From Yponomeuta sedellus (Eukaryota; Arthropoda; Insecta; Lepidoptera; Yponomeutidae), in contig OW203734.1 of NCBI GenBank assembly GCA_934045075.1, positions 8,715,516 through 8,779,515 of the forward strand: a stretch of DNA of 64,000 bases. Direction: 5' to 3'. Shown piece after piece: positions 10,401-20,421 of the stretch. Made by a program: the position numbers and the translations under genes. The first letter of the stretch is position 1, and the number at the start of each line of letters is the position of its first letter. The notes beneath the pieces are model-generated. The model searched no databases, was not told the DNA's origin, and worked only from the letters and a program-made list of their open reading frames with translations.

Positions 10401-10766
10401 CAGAGCCGCAGGCTTACGGCTTGTGGAACCAACTGTACGCATGGTAGCGTCGTGCTGCGAGACAGGCAGCCAGTAATTCACGTTAGGTAACAGAAACAGG
10501 CTCGGGCGCGTGACAGCCGCTTTGTCTCCCTCCGCTACCCTTTACTGGATAGTGACAATCAAAACCTAGCAAATATGTACATACAGACATAGACAACACT
10601 GTGGGATTTAGGTGTGGGGACCTAAACCTTGAGTGGGATGGGTGAGATATGAGGCGGTGAAAAAGGAAGAAATGGCGGACTCACCAGAGCTGATTCCTTG
10701 ACTTGGAGATGGTATGAGCCGACGATGAGGATGATAATATGGATGAGCTGAGTGTGAGTGTCCAAT
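10401..10766. other. GC-richer sequence after the 73-bp array
   Basis: The region 10401-10560 is clearly GC-richer than the surroundings ('ctcgggcgcgtgacagccgc') and contains no recognisable feature. Confidence 0.4.
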
Positions 10767-10905
10767 GAAATATCTGAGTAATTTCCTTTTTTATTGTACA
10801 TTAAAAAGGAAATTACACAGATATTTCTTAAAATAAGAGTACAGGCGGCGGTCTTATCACTAAAAGTGATCTCTTCCAGACAACCTTTGGATGGACTGGA
10901 GCAAT
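10767..10905 (-). repeat. LINE-C 3' end with fold-back
   Basis: The minus strand shows the LINE-C 3' UTR ('aagaccgcc', 'tctgtgtaatttcc', an 'aatgtacaataaa' tail). The outer side repeats 'aaatatctgagtaatttcc' in inverted order next to it, giving a quasi-palindrome around 10767-10826. Confidence 0.6.
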
Positions 10906-12101
10906 ATATTGGAGAAGGAAGTAGATGTACAAATAAATCACAATATTTCAGATACATATGAATAAAACATGCTTAATTAAGAAAATTATTATACTAACTG
11001 TTTGTATAATAATATTATTTGTTTGTATAATGTTATGTTATTATACATACAAATAACATACATAAATAGAGAATTATATAAAAATATAATTACTTTATAT
11101 AAATACATACATTTATAGGGTTAACAATATATGGACAGGATATAAATAAAATACCAACAAAAGCAGAACATACCGGCAAAAGTTTCACATGAGACTAGCA
11201 AGATAGCATTCTTTTACTATAGTTTTGCAAATGGGTAGGGGCTACGAAAGAAGATGGCGAGCTTCAATTACTTGGTCAGGTTTGGGGTAAATCTTACACC
11301 TTTTCGATTCAAATTTAAGTACGTTACTAACAATAATTACGAAATGCAAATGTCCGTAGAAGTCACAATCAGCATTTATACGCAATGCCGTGAAACTCTG
11401 AACTTAAACACGACGAAAAACTGTTGTTATTTTCACTTAAGAGGTTAATTCATTTCACTAGACGTTATAACAAAAATAATCAGTTTTCATCGCGTTTTCA
11501 AAAAGTTGTTTTAGATACATAGGGATCGTACTACGTTTCTAACTGCGTTTAAATGAGATTCTGTATAAAATACACTCTGCGCGGCATGAGACATATTATT
11601 ATATAACTGGACTACCACCAATATTTCTGAAAAAAACTTTGAAATCAAGCATCTTGCGTGTACTATGCTGAATGAAGTAAGATGACGTACAATGTATAGT
11701 AAATTGTACGTAACATGGAGCTGGTCTCGTGACAGGGTAATCGGTTATCTCTCAATCTAAACTCATGTGACAGTTGGAGGTTGAAGACTGTCTAAAATAT
11801 AGCGTATGTCTATTATCGTCGTAGGCAAGTTAACTATCGTAGAACTCTGCGAAACAATTTCGTATGGAGTGGAAATCGTAAGCGTACCTCTCGGTGGAAT
11901 GGCTTTTTGGCTATAAGGTGCGACATTCGCTTTTATGTCGCTTTTATGTTTAGCTTTAGGCTTGGTAAAGACATGGTATTTAGTCTGTAAAATCATAAAT
12001 GAAACCTTTAAGCAACCAATGTAACAAACAGTGAAAATACAGTCACGATCTTTAAAAGCTTAATGGCTTTTAAAGGTCGCGACTGTTGCGAATATTGAGA
12101 C
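10906..12101. other. No recognised gene
   Basis: Very AT-rich up to about 11110. A minus-strand open frame at 11763-11996 (77 codons) has no domain I recognise and no repeat partner, so I do not call it a gene. Confidence 0.35.
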
Positions 12102-12353
12102 TTGAACAAACTCGATGAGGCGCATTTCCAGAAAGCCTCGTCAAATTTCCGACAGATATCGGTCGAACGTGTACAGGCCACAAAGAATCGAAGAAAGCTG
12201 CGTGATTTTATGAAACAAGACAAGGTTAACTTGGTTGAAGCAACCATAACCTCCTTTAAAACAAATCCCTACACATTTCCCAATGACAGTCTTGAGTGTT
12301 GCAATAGATTCGCAATTTGTACCGGAACGGTTAGCAGACAGTTCGCAGCGTGA
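12102..12353 (+). pseudogene. Possible decayed coding fragment
   Basis: A frame of about 83 codons has a plausible protein-like composition: Arg/Lys-rich around VQATKNRRKLRDF, then VEATITSFKTNPYTFPNDSL. An in-frame stop lies just upstream, the first codon is TTG rather than ATG, and no splice-site pattern is evident. The 'NP..FP.DSL' pattern faintly recalls proteins of unknown function found in repeat-rich animal genomes, but I cannot name a family. It may simply be a chance open frame. Confidence is low. Confidence 0.2.
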
Positions 12354-12689
12354 CAATACAATCCGGTCTATTTCGCTTTCACCCAAAAATGTAGGTTAAA
12401 TTTACAACTATATTATGCCTGCTCCTCTTATGTCAAGTGGTCTATTTTCCAACATTTCATGTAGCGTTCTTAACATCCTTAAAACTAAGTAATGACCTGC
12501 CTTTTGTGGAATTCCTATTGAGGAGTTCGCAATACACAATGCGTGTCGCTATGCTCTCCTCTGGCATCCATCAGTCAGAGGAAGTCCATTAATCATATGA
12601 ACGATGAACTCTAGCCCGGGTTGCCGTGAAACCTTAAAAATAATTATCATCACAATAAATGTTTCTTTGTTATAGCTTCTTTTTAGGAC
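12354..12689. other. No recognised feature
   Basis: No gene or repeat recognised. Confidence 0.4.
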
Positions 12690-12905
12690 CAGTGTGGCAA
12701 TAACACACGCTAACGGTGAAGGAAAAACGTGAAAAAATTTATTTGTCTCTCCTGTAGGCCAGGTTGACTAAGCTGTCTGGATGGTATAGGTGCTGGGCAC
12801 GCCTTCTCCATCTTAAAGAATGTTCCAGACACAGCAGCGTTCGAGTGCTCTCTTCCCCATCTAGTGTAAATGAATCACCAGACGCTGTATAAATCATCTC
12901 GTAAT
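12690..12905 (+). repeat. SINE-E variant, 3' part
   Basis: It shares 'caataacacacgctaac', 'ggatggtataggtgctggg' and the end 'taaatcatctcgtaat' with the longer minus-strand copy at 44822-45208. The tRNA-like head is missing. Confidence 0.6.
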
Positions 12906-12917
12906 CGTCTCATTGAC

Positions 12918-13235
12918 GGCCTCTGTGGCGTAGCGGTAGCGCATCTGCCTACCATGCAAGAGGTCCCGGGTTCACACCCTGGCTGGGGACAAAAAAAACC
13001 CCAGGTTGGTTGGAAACCCTTGGATGTTGACATGTTTGTGAAGTCGTTGTTTCTAGTTCCCACGACACAGGGTATCCTAATGTGGGGCCAGACGCAATAT
13101 ATGTATTGGTATCAACCCTTGTATGTCCCCACTGCTGGGGCACGGGTCTCTTCCTGCGTCGAACGAAGGTTAGGCCATACTCCAAACCAACAGTCCATGT
13201 TTGTGCCTGTATGTAAATGTTATGTTATGTAAAGG
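12918..13235 (+). repeat. SINE-G, interrupted
   Basis: The tRNA-Gly-like head has an A box 'tggcgtagcgg', anticodon-loop equivalent CTACCAT and a degraded B box. The body follows up to 'gacgcaatatatgtat'. A 5S-SINE fragment then intervenes at 13106-13190, and the SINE-G tail resumes at about 13195 and ends 'gttatgttatg'. Confidence 0.75.
13106..13190 (-). repeat. 5S-SINE fragment nested in SINE-G
   Basis: The 3' terminal part of a 5S-SINE, 'tatcaacccttgtatgtccc' to 'ccatactcc', sits inside a SINE-G. It therefore inserted later than SINE-G. Confidence 0.75.
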
Positions 13236-13239
13236 CCTA

Positions 13240-13500
13240 AGTTTTTTTCGGACAAAACCTTCGGGTGAAAGAGGAGTAGTTCCAATCCCCAGCGTGACAC
13301 TACGCAGCTGGCGTCCCGTCTCGGAGATAAGAGGAGACATGTCGCGTCTGAGGCCTGCCGGATTACGTAACTCTAATGGCGATGGCCTCGAACGGAAAGT
13401 CATTAGAGGTTTGCTTTGGCAGCTCCTTCTAACTCTCTACGGAATACGAGGACTAAACCCTTTCCGGGTCTGTTTTAACTTAGATTTACGTTTACATGAA
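13240..13500. other. GC-richer unassigned segment
   Basis: This stretch is more GC-rich than its neighbours and is open in several frames. It holds words such as 'gcgtcccgtctcggagata' that I cannot match to a family. It may be an old retroelement remnant. Confidence 0.3.
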
Positions 13501-14141
13501 TTACATATATTGTGTAAATGATTACATTTGGGCCCTTGACGACTTTATGTAATTGAAAAACTCAAATAAATAGTTATTAGATTATTTAGAAGACAAAGGT
13601 GCTTTTTTGATAACTTCTTGGCCACATAATTTATGAATAATGAAACTAAAAATTTCTTCCATGAAGTAAACATTTCGTTTTTATCATCACATCCATGACA
13701 CCTTGGATTAACACATAGGCTACGTTTTAGTGCGGGAAAATATCTTATTCCCATGGGAAAAAGAATTAACTGCCGGTAACACCGCGGGGCACTGAATAAA
13801 AATAAATTTGTGTAAGATATCATGCTAATTGTGTATACCTACCGACAAATAAATAACCGTGGCTTTCAAACCACTCAGATTACACCATCTATAACCTATA
13901 TACTTCGGTATATAGATCAGTAGCGCGCATTGTTGTTAATTATAGCGTTGTAGACTTGTTTATAAAAACGGGGCCGCACGTTCAAATTTAAACCCTGTCA
14001 TTACACACGAGCTCTACGGTGAGGTAAAGCCGCCATTATTTTATAATTACAGTGAGTTGAAGCTGTCAACCCTTTAATGGAGGGTTAAGTATGCATCTTT
14101 ATATTTATAGGCTGGTATTAACTTCAAGATGATAATTATGG
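13501..14141. other. No recognised feature
   Basis: AT-rich sequence with no supported feature. Confidence 0.4.
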
Positions 14142-14300
14142 TATCGGTATCAACTCATGTATGTCCCCACTGCTGGGGCACGGGTCTCTTCCTGCATCGC
14201 AGGAAGGTTAGGTCATACTCCACCACGGGGGCTTTGTCCGATTGTAAGACAGTGGCGGGCCTCACTGTCAGTTATCAAGCCGCCCATAGGCCTCTGGCTT
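14142..14300 (-). repeat. 5S-SINE, 5'-truncated
   Basis: This is the 3' part of the element in reverse orientation, from the tail 'tatcaactcatgtatgtccc' to 'aagccgcccataggcctct'. It has a short internal deletion near 14234. Confidence 0.75.
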
Positions 14301-14447
14301 AACGACTGCCATTACATGACCATTTATACGATTCTTGTTACCATGGCAACACAATAAATATATATGTTAAAGTTTGAGTCAAAAAGGTTACTGTAACAAT
14401 AAAATATCCCACGGGAACGCATTAGTGCCTTTTCACATGCACCCGGA

Positions 14448-14512
14448 GCGAAACCTGGTCGGATTCTTCCGATATAACAACACCCGTGAGTAGATCCGGA
14501 CTAAAAGTCTAC
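14448..14512. repeat. 65-bp repeat shared with 25770-25842
   Basis: 'ggagcgaaacctggtcgga' through 'agatccggactaaaagtct' recurs at 25770-25842 in the same strand with about six differences. The family is unknown. Confidence 0.7.
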
Positions 14513-15126
14513 AATCTCGTGATTAAGTAACAAATCCAAACATCTTCAGAAACTTTCACATTTATAATATTATATAGAGTAGGGTTATAGTAACACAATA
14601 TAGCTTTTGAGTGCTACAACGATATAATCTTAAATAGGTTATGGCAAAGTACCTACATTATCTTTTATAACACCATAACGCCAAATGTTCTGAACGCGTT
14701 TCGATACACGCGCTTATCATCACACGCAGTAAGAGCTACCGTAGAGTGCCAAAAACTGCTATTCCTGCGTTCATTTTGGGCTAAGTGTATTTGCAAAGAG
14801 TGTATTGCGATCTTACGAACATACTCATCAATCACTAAGTGCTCATAATTCATCACGAAGGCTGCGCTAACGTTCTGCTGAAGCGGCTAGACCTACTTGG
14901 GTTTCTCAGCACGTCTCATTTTATTGACAGTTAAAATTAGTAGCGTGGAGTTTAATTAAAACGGACAGTCATAACAAATGACTGCCTCAGAAGATTGCAG
15001 ACAGAATTTTTTGTGACATGAAGAAAATAATCTAAGTTGTTTCCACGTACAATGGATACAGCAATGGTTTTTTTAAAAATTAATAACTTACTTTTATCAA
15101 AGAGGAAGATAAAAAGTACCCGGAAC
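14513..15126. other. No recognised feature
   Basis: AT-rich. A minus-strand open frame at 14665-14856 shows no domain. Confidence 0.4.
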
Positions 15127-15262
15127 CGGCGTGCGTGCATGCAATGAATTACGAACGTTGATGAAGCGAAGGTGATCTGTCTGGATCGTGGCAAGTGGCA
15201 GTCCCTGGTCTCTGCCCACCCCTCTGGGATACAGGCGTGAGGTTATGTATGTATGTATGTAA
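15127..15262 (+). pseudogene. LINE-A ORF2 C-terminus and TATG tail
   Basis: The plus strand encodes a broken version of NVDEAKVICxDRGKWQSLVS followed by 'ctctgggatacaggcgtgag' and a (TATG)n tail. It is the 5'-truncated 3' end of a non-LTR retrotransposon. The most readable copy in the window is at 22065-22331. Confidence 0.7.
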
Positions 15263-15540
15263 CTTACTTTTCTGTATTAAATAAAATATAGCCGAATAGT
15301 ATAGGTACGGATCAGACTGATTAGACCAAAAGCACGTTTTGCTATGATTAGGATATTATAAAAATATCATTTTAAGTACATTTTTTCTTTTATAAGTTGA
15401 TGCAAGTGCCTTATACAAAACAGGGTTACCTCAAAAATACGCAAATTTTTTTTCCATAGTTATTACTGCATGGACCCAATTAAATATAATGCTGAGTTTG
15501 ATTTTTTTTCTTACGCATATTTTAATGTACAATCATTATT
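15263..15540 (+). repeat. Duplicated flank, inverted at 24068-24372
   Basis: About 275 bp directly after the LINE-A tail matches 24068-24372 in reverse orientation. Shared words include 'gcaagtgccttatacaaaac', 'ggatattataaaaatatcat' and 'ttacgcatattttaatgtac'. The duplicated unit therefore includes LINE-A plus non-LINE sequence. Confidence 0.75.
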
Positions 15541-15892
15541 TATGACTCTTACATTTTCTTTACCATTACATCCCAAATTACTAATAAGTTTACTTTGTAC
15601 AGTAAAACCAAGTTACAAACATAAAAAAAACAGTTTCAAACAATTCCAAAGGTTAATGTAAATATCTCATCGCAGCACCATTTTTAAAGGAGTTTTAACT
15701 TGAAAAGAGTATCATTAGCCGCAACGCCAGCCTCAATAGAGCAGCCAGCACGGAACAAAAAGTCCCGTTTGACATTCGGACGAACAACGCACAATCACGG
15801 ATGGTACATTCATTTCGTCCGAGGCGGAACATTGCAGTGAGAAGATGAGAAAACCCACTTAGAATAAAATCGTTTACTACCAAAACACATTA
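15541..15892. other. No recognised feature
   Basis: AT-rich at first, then mixed. No supported feature. Confidence 0.4.
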
Positions 15893-16250
15893 TCGATATC
15901 AACCCTTGTATGTCCCCACTGCTGAGGCACGGGTCTCTTCCTGCATAGCAGAAAGGTTAGGCTATACTCTACCACAGCGGTGAAGTCCGGGTTGGTGGAG
16001 GATTGTAAGACAGTGGCGGGCCTTACTTTCAGAAGTTATCATACCGCCCATAAGGCCTCTGAAATGGCTTAACGACTGCTATTACAAGACAGCCGGCACT
16101 AACGGCTTAACAAGCCTTGCGAAACGGAAGCCCTAAAAAAATCCCAGTAGTCACGGGACGATCCCCTATCCTGCATCTGCTCGCGCCCGTTGTTGCCTAA
16201 CTTAAGTGATTCCAATCACTCGGTTCGACTAGGTCACGAGCGCTTCACAT
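15893..16250 (-). repeat. 5S-SINE, near full length
   Basis: It runs from the tail 'gatatcaacccttgtatgtc' to the 5S-like head at about 16150-16248 ('cgcgcccgttgttgcctaac', 'cacgagcgctt'). The head sequence on the minus strand keeps the 5S box A region. Confidence 0.8.
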
Positions 16251-16477
16251 AATAATTAGTACAAATAGTAGTACAAACAGTTTTTAGACTGCGTCTATTT
16301 TGGTAATTTAGCTGACTAACATGTCGGTTACTTCTAAGTCCTCGCCAACGGTGGTTTTCAGCACTACCCAGCTCTTTAGTTGTAATTTAGAGCAGGAGTT
16401 TACTAGCACGAGTGCTATTTTGGCTCTAATAATACAGCCATAAAAACTGCATTATTAGACGTTTAAAAAGCATTCTC

Positions 16478-16742
16478 TGAGAGAGAGTATGGGTATGTAG
16501 GACTTTATCACTGCAAGTTCCCATCGTGGATTGGCAGTTCCAAGCATTGCGGTATGTTAACACTTTAAGCGCTCTGGTTAGCTCATGGTGTTAGCGAGGT
16601 AAGTATTGCCACCACAAATGTACGTAACTTAGAAAACAAGGTCATTGGTAACCGCGCCGGGATTCAAAATTTTGGTATTCGGAATTCAAAGACCGCTTGG
16701 ATATGAGGTAAGACATTACCGACCGCGCTACCAGCGATGATC
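16478..16742 (-). repeat. SINE-E copy, diverged
   Basis: On the minus strand the order is a tRNA-like head, 'gttttctaagttacgtacat', a decayed core and 'actctctct'. The B-box region is badly decayed. Confidence 0.5.
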
Positions 16743-16919
16743 GCCGACGCTCTGACACGTGAGGCGTAAGAAAAAATAAATTTATTTATGTTTTATGTCT
16801 AGAGTTCAAAGTCTATTTTTCAGACCATATTTTCAAAACCAAATTTCGTCAACACTAAACGCCATATTTGACCAATAATATAGTCTGTCTGTAACTACTT
16901 CATAAGGGGAGTTGACCTA

Positions 16920-17085
16920 TTCAACACGCTGGGCTGGCGGGTTGATGATCACAGAGCCGACGTAGGCCAATTGTCTAAGGCAGATTGCTGGCAGTGGCTG
17001 GATGAGGCTGGACAAGGATAGAAAGAAGTGGCATGCCTTGAGAGAGGTCTATGTCAAGCAGTGGACTAGTACAGGTGATTGATTA
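16920..17085 (+). pseudogene. LINE-B ORF2 C-terminus
   Basis: From 16999 to 17082 the frame reads WMRLDKDRKKWHALREVYVKQWTSTGD and a stop. This matches the WMRxAxDRxxWRxxxEAYVxQW ending of LINE-B. Upstream, the retroelement-like GWRVDDHRADV is in another frame, so the copy is frameshifted. No RT domain remains. Confidence 0.7.
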
Positions 17086-17146
17086 ATGAATTTTAACCTT
17101 AAACTAAACAAAAAGTCATGGTATATAATAGATAACAAAATATAAA

Positions 17147-17335
17147 CTTACGCCTGTATCCTAATGTAAACAAGAAACTTTGTACAAAACCAAGGTCTGC
17201 CACTTGCCACCATCCTGACAGATCTCTTTCGCCTCATCGACATTCAATAGTCGCTGAATGCCCGTGCATTTGATTCGAGTCTTTTTTATCAAGGATCTAC
17301 CACGACAAAAAAGTTTTTTGGTATAGTACTAGGTC
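17147..17335 (-). pseudogene. LINE-A 3' end, decayed
   Basis: The minus strand keeps 'gatgaggcgaaagagatctg' and 'ggcaagtggcagacc', the DEAKEIC and GKWQ coding parts of LINE-A, with several indels. The 3' end is 'aggatacaggcgtaag' without a TATG tail. Confidence 0.6.
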
Positions 17336-18371
17336 CTTCTGTTGCTTAAAATTGCACGACGTCGCGGGCCGCCGCTCATTCGGCGTCCGCAAACTAGACG
17401 CATTTGTACCATTTGCACTATTTCACTGGGAAAACTCGGACTGTGAGGCTTTGTGGGTCAGTCACTATTCATTTAGGTACTTGTGCGGTGCTAAGTACAC
17501 CCACTTTGTTTGTGCTAATTCTTTAGAATTAGATTATTAACTCGAGGCGAACTTAGGAGTGTTACCTACCGACTTGAGGTAGGTGAAACTAAAGTCTTTA
17601 CTTTACGACTTTAGTTTCACTAGCAATGGTAGATTAATGTATTGAATGACAGATGAGGCGATAGCATATTTTTCGATTAAGGCATCCATTTGCGTAATAT
17701 TATTTAGGCCCAATTTTTTGTTAGAGTAGCCTCCCATTCTCCTGACTAAGCCGGTGATTAGATTTTTTTTTTTCATAGAAACATGAATATGTGCTAATAA
17801 GTACATATTGAAGTTACAAGGAAAACTATCACGCCTAAGTAGGCTCAACAAGTTAACGAGTAATAGTCGACCAAAATATAAGAGTGAAACTTCATACAAA
17901 CTTCATCGTGATGTTTAAAGGAGGCAATCAAGTAAAATAAAATGCTAATATCAAACAAAACCCCTCCTTCTTGGTTCGTATATTTTGACTAAAAACTACG
18001 GAACTTTACAATGCACGTGGTCCGACACGCACTGGGTCGTATTTTTTTACTCGTAATTAATACGAAAAGGTTAGCCTAGCAAGATGAACTAGACGCTAAA
18101 CGTCAAAACAGAAAAACGCACCCGAAACCTTCACGTACACTCACAACAATGAGCCCTTTAAAGCAAAAATTCACAAAGCAATTCATATATGACGCTTACG
18201 AACGTGGCCACAGAAGAACTGGAATACGGCTGTCAAAATAATCTGTTCTGAGCAAAATCTGACATCCGTGTCCCTGATCTTGTAAGTGCTCGCCTATAAG
18301 CGCCATCTATGAAGTGCCTTGTGAATTCGTGCTAAAAACGGCTCATCCAGTACTTTGCTCAGTGCGACAGA
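17336..18371. other. No recognised gene
   Basis: AT-rich. It holds the hairpin at 17583-17620. A 98-codon minus-strand frame (17603-17899) has no family resemblance I can identify. Confidence 0.35.
17583..17620. repeat. Perfect 14-bp hairpin
   Basis: The arms 17583-17596 and 17607-17620 ('gtgaaactaaagtc' and its complement) enclose a 10-base loop. Confidence 0.85.
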
Positions 18372-18807
18372 GAATGGGCATTGTCACATTCAATTTTTTA
18401 TTCTATAAATCTAAAATATAGACTAATATAAGAAACTAATTTGAATATTTTCTTAATTTTTGATGTAATTATTTTTTTATTAATTATTTAAAGTTTTGTA
18501 AGTACGACGTCACCACTGGCATTATGAACTACGTTCATTGAATTTATTCATGATAAAAAAAAGTTGACGTTTGACAAATGTTGTTGTTGGCGATTTTTTT
18601 TTAAATATTTGTAGTCAATGGAACTACCGCTTTAGAGCCAATGATGACGTCATTGAAAGAAAAATGAAGTGAACATTATTTTGCGATAAATATTAATAAT
18701 CCGTTTTTATTTTACCTATTTAAACCCCTAATAGTAATCAGTATCCCTATTCCTCGAAATGGTTTTCACTTTACGACAATCGATGCTTCCCTGATCAATG
18801 CCCATTC
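18372..18807. mobile_element. Candidate MITE with 12-bp inverted ends
   Basis: 'gaatgggcattg' at 18372-18383 and its exact complement at 18796-18807 bound 436 bp of AT-rich non-coding sequence. There is no second copy and no clear target duplication, so this is tentative. Confidence 0.35.
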
Positions 18808-18818
18808 AAGAAGAAATT

Positions 18819-18871
18819 GGTTAACTAGTAATGGTTTTGCAAGCGGCTAGCAAAACCATTACTAGTTAACC
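18819..18871. repeat. Perfect 22-bp hairpin
   Basis: The arms 18819-18840 and 18850-18871 are exact complements (the left begins 'ggttaactagtaatgg'). The loop is 9 bases. No repeat family is associated. Confidence 0.95.
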
Positions 18872-19736
18872 GTAGCTAGTTTTATATGAGCCCATCTAAG
18901 GCGATAGCTTTGCTCACCTTTATCGGATACGACGCGGAAGACAGATATATAGTTCTCTAATTTATCCGACTGAGAAAACATAGAAGAGATTATTCTATCT
19001 GCAAACTAGTACCAGGGACTCAACCAGCCTTGTCGTCTTAACTGGGTAACTTGGTATTCCGGCCAACGGCCACCGCTACCTAAATTAGTCCGGCTCAAGA
19101 GTGTAGGAGAGAGATATGAATTGAACGGTCACCGTGGCTAGTACGTAGAGATGTAGAAGACAAAGAAGGAAGTAAAACTATCTAGGCAATCATAATACGA
19201 TTTTATTTTTATTTACATTGTATTAATTAACAATTAAATTCTATGTACATTTTTTTAATTTTATTTTATAAAGGAGGAAAAACAGAATCAACAACAAGCA
19301 CTTAAATACAGAAAACTAGTTAGCTTACTAAATTTTGTTAATTCCTAATCATTCCTCACCGCTAGATAGCGATAGTCTTGGAAGTAATTCGCGTTATTAT
19401 GGTATGAAGGTACAAAAATACCATTTAATAGTCTGAAAAGCCTAATTACACTACTTGCCATGTCCTCGTAATTGGGTGAATTTCCCGGAACTAAAAATTG
19501 CGTGGCACCAATGAAATTGGTAATAAAAGAGAAAGTGTTAATGTTCTAACATTTTTTACGGTTAGATGATATGGTAATCTATGTGTAGCACTAAACATTT
19601 TGTTAATAAGAATAATGGATACTCCAAAAAAAAAAATTAAATCCCGAAATCTTTCATTGCCATGTTTGTCCGCACGTCACCTTGTTGTGTATTATTCTTC
19701 ATTGATAAACATCTATTGGTTCTTTGTACTAAAAAT
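18872..19736. other. No recognised feature
   Basis: AT-rich sequence without a supported gene or repeat. Confidence 0.4.
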
Positions 19737-20175
19737 TGCATCACTTACAGCCCAGACTACCTACTTTGTAGTTAGTTTGGTAGAGCACTGGCACGGATAG
19801 CCAGAGGTTGCGGGTTCGAATCCCGGCATGGGTGAAATTTTTAGCCTCTAAATAGGTTTTTAAATTTGTCCTTAGCACGGGTAAGTGCATTAAAAATAAA
19901 AATAGTATAATCATGTGGGTACAGTGATATCGTTCCGATGTAAAACCTAACTGCAAAGTAGGTAGTCGGGGCTGTAAGTGATGCAATTTGCTTAAGCCAG
20001 ATGTCGCTGCCTGTACGTAATACAGAGAATAGTGTAAAGAGGTTCGAAATTTCACTGATGCCGGTGAGTCGCCCATTGGCTCAATTGGTAGAGCACTGGC
20101 ACGGATAACCAGAGGTTGCGGGTTCGAATCCCGGCATGGGTGAAATTTTTAGCCTCTAAATAGGTTTTTTAAATA
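19737..20175 (+). repeat. LTE copies 6-7 in tandem
   Basis: Two tRNA-like segments in the same direction start their 'tagagcactgg' word at 19781 and 20089, a 308-bp period. Between them lies one full LTE unit: terminus, body and tRNA-like part. The left edge at 19737-19775 is a short inverted piece of body. Both tRNA-like parts are followed by 'gggtgaaatttttag'. Confidence 0.85.
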
Positions 20176-20314
20176 ATAAACATAGAGTCAAGTGAATGAG
20201 ACACTGCATTCTGTAACGAGCAGCAACAATATGTATAAAAGAAATAAAAATGGAGTGAAAGTCGGACATAGAATATCTGGGTTTGCCTTTCCCTCTCGGA
20301 GAAATAAAATATGT
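20176..20314. other. No recognised feature
   Basis: Short spacer. Confidence 0.4.
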
Positions 20315-20421
20315 TTTCATTTCCGTGGGTTGATTCTTTCATTCCTATGGCACAGTTATTTCATTGCCGTGGACGCTTGTTTCATTGCCGTGCACTCATG
20401 TTTCATCGCCGTGGCACGAAA
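20315..20421 (+). repeat. 21-22-bp minisatellite, five units
   Basis: Units begin 'tttcattgccgtgg' (with variation) at 20315, 20337, 20359, 20380 and 20401. Because the unit is 21 bp long it stays open in one frame and repeats FIAV, but I see no reason to call it a protein. Confidence 0.85.

Noticed and set aside
10622..10957. 111-codon minus-strand frame
   Set aside because: Much of it overlaps a LINE-C 3' UTR and its fold-back.
17603..17899. 98-codon minus-strand frame
   Set aside because: AT-rich with no recognisable motif. The length is unremarkable for this composition.
19781..19850. Functional tRNA gene
   Set aside because: Boxes A and B are intact, but the anticodon-loop equivalent is ACGGATA without T33, and one T-stem pair is broken. 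The same sequence recurs about 20 times within the LTE.
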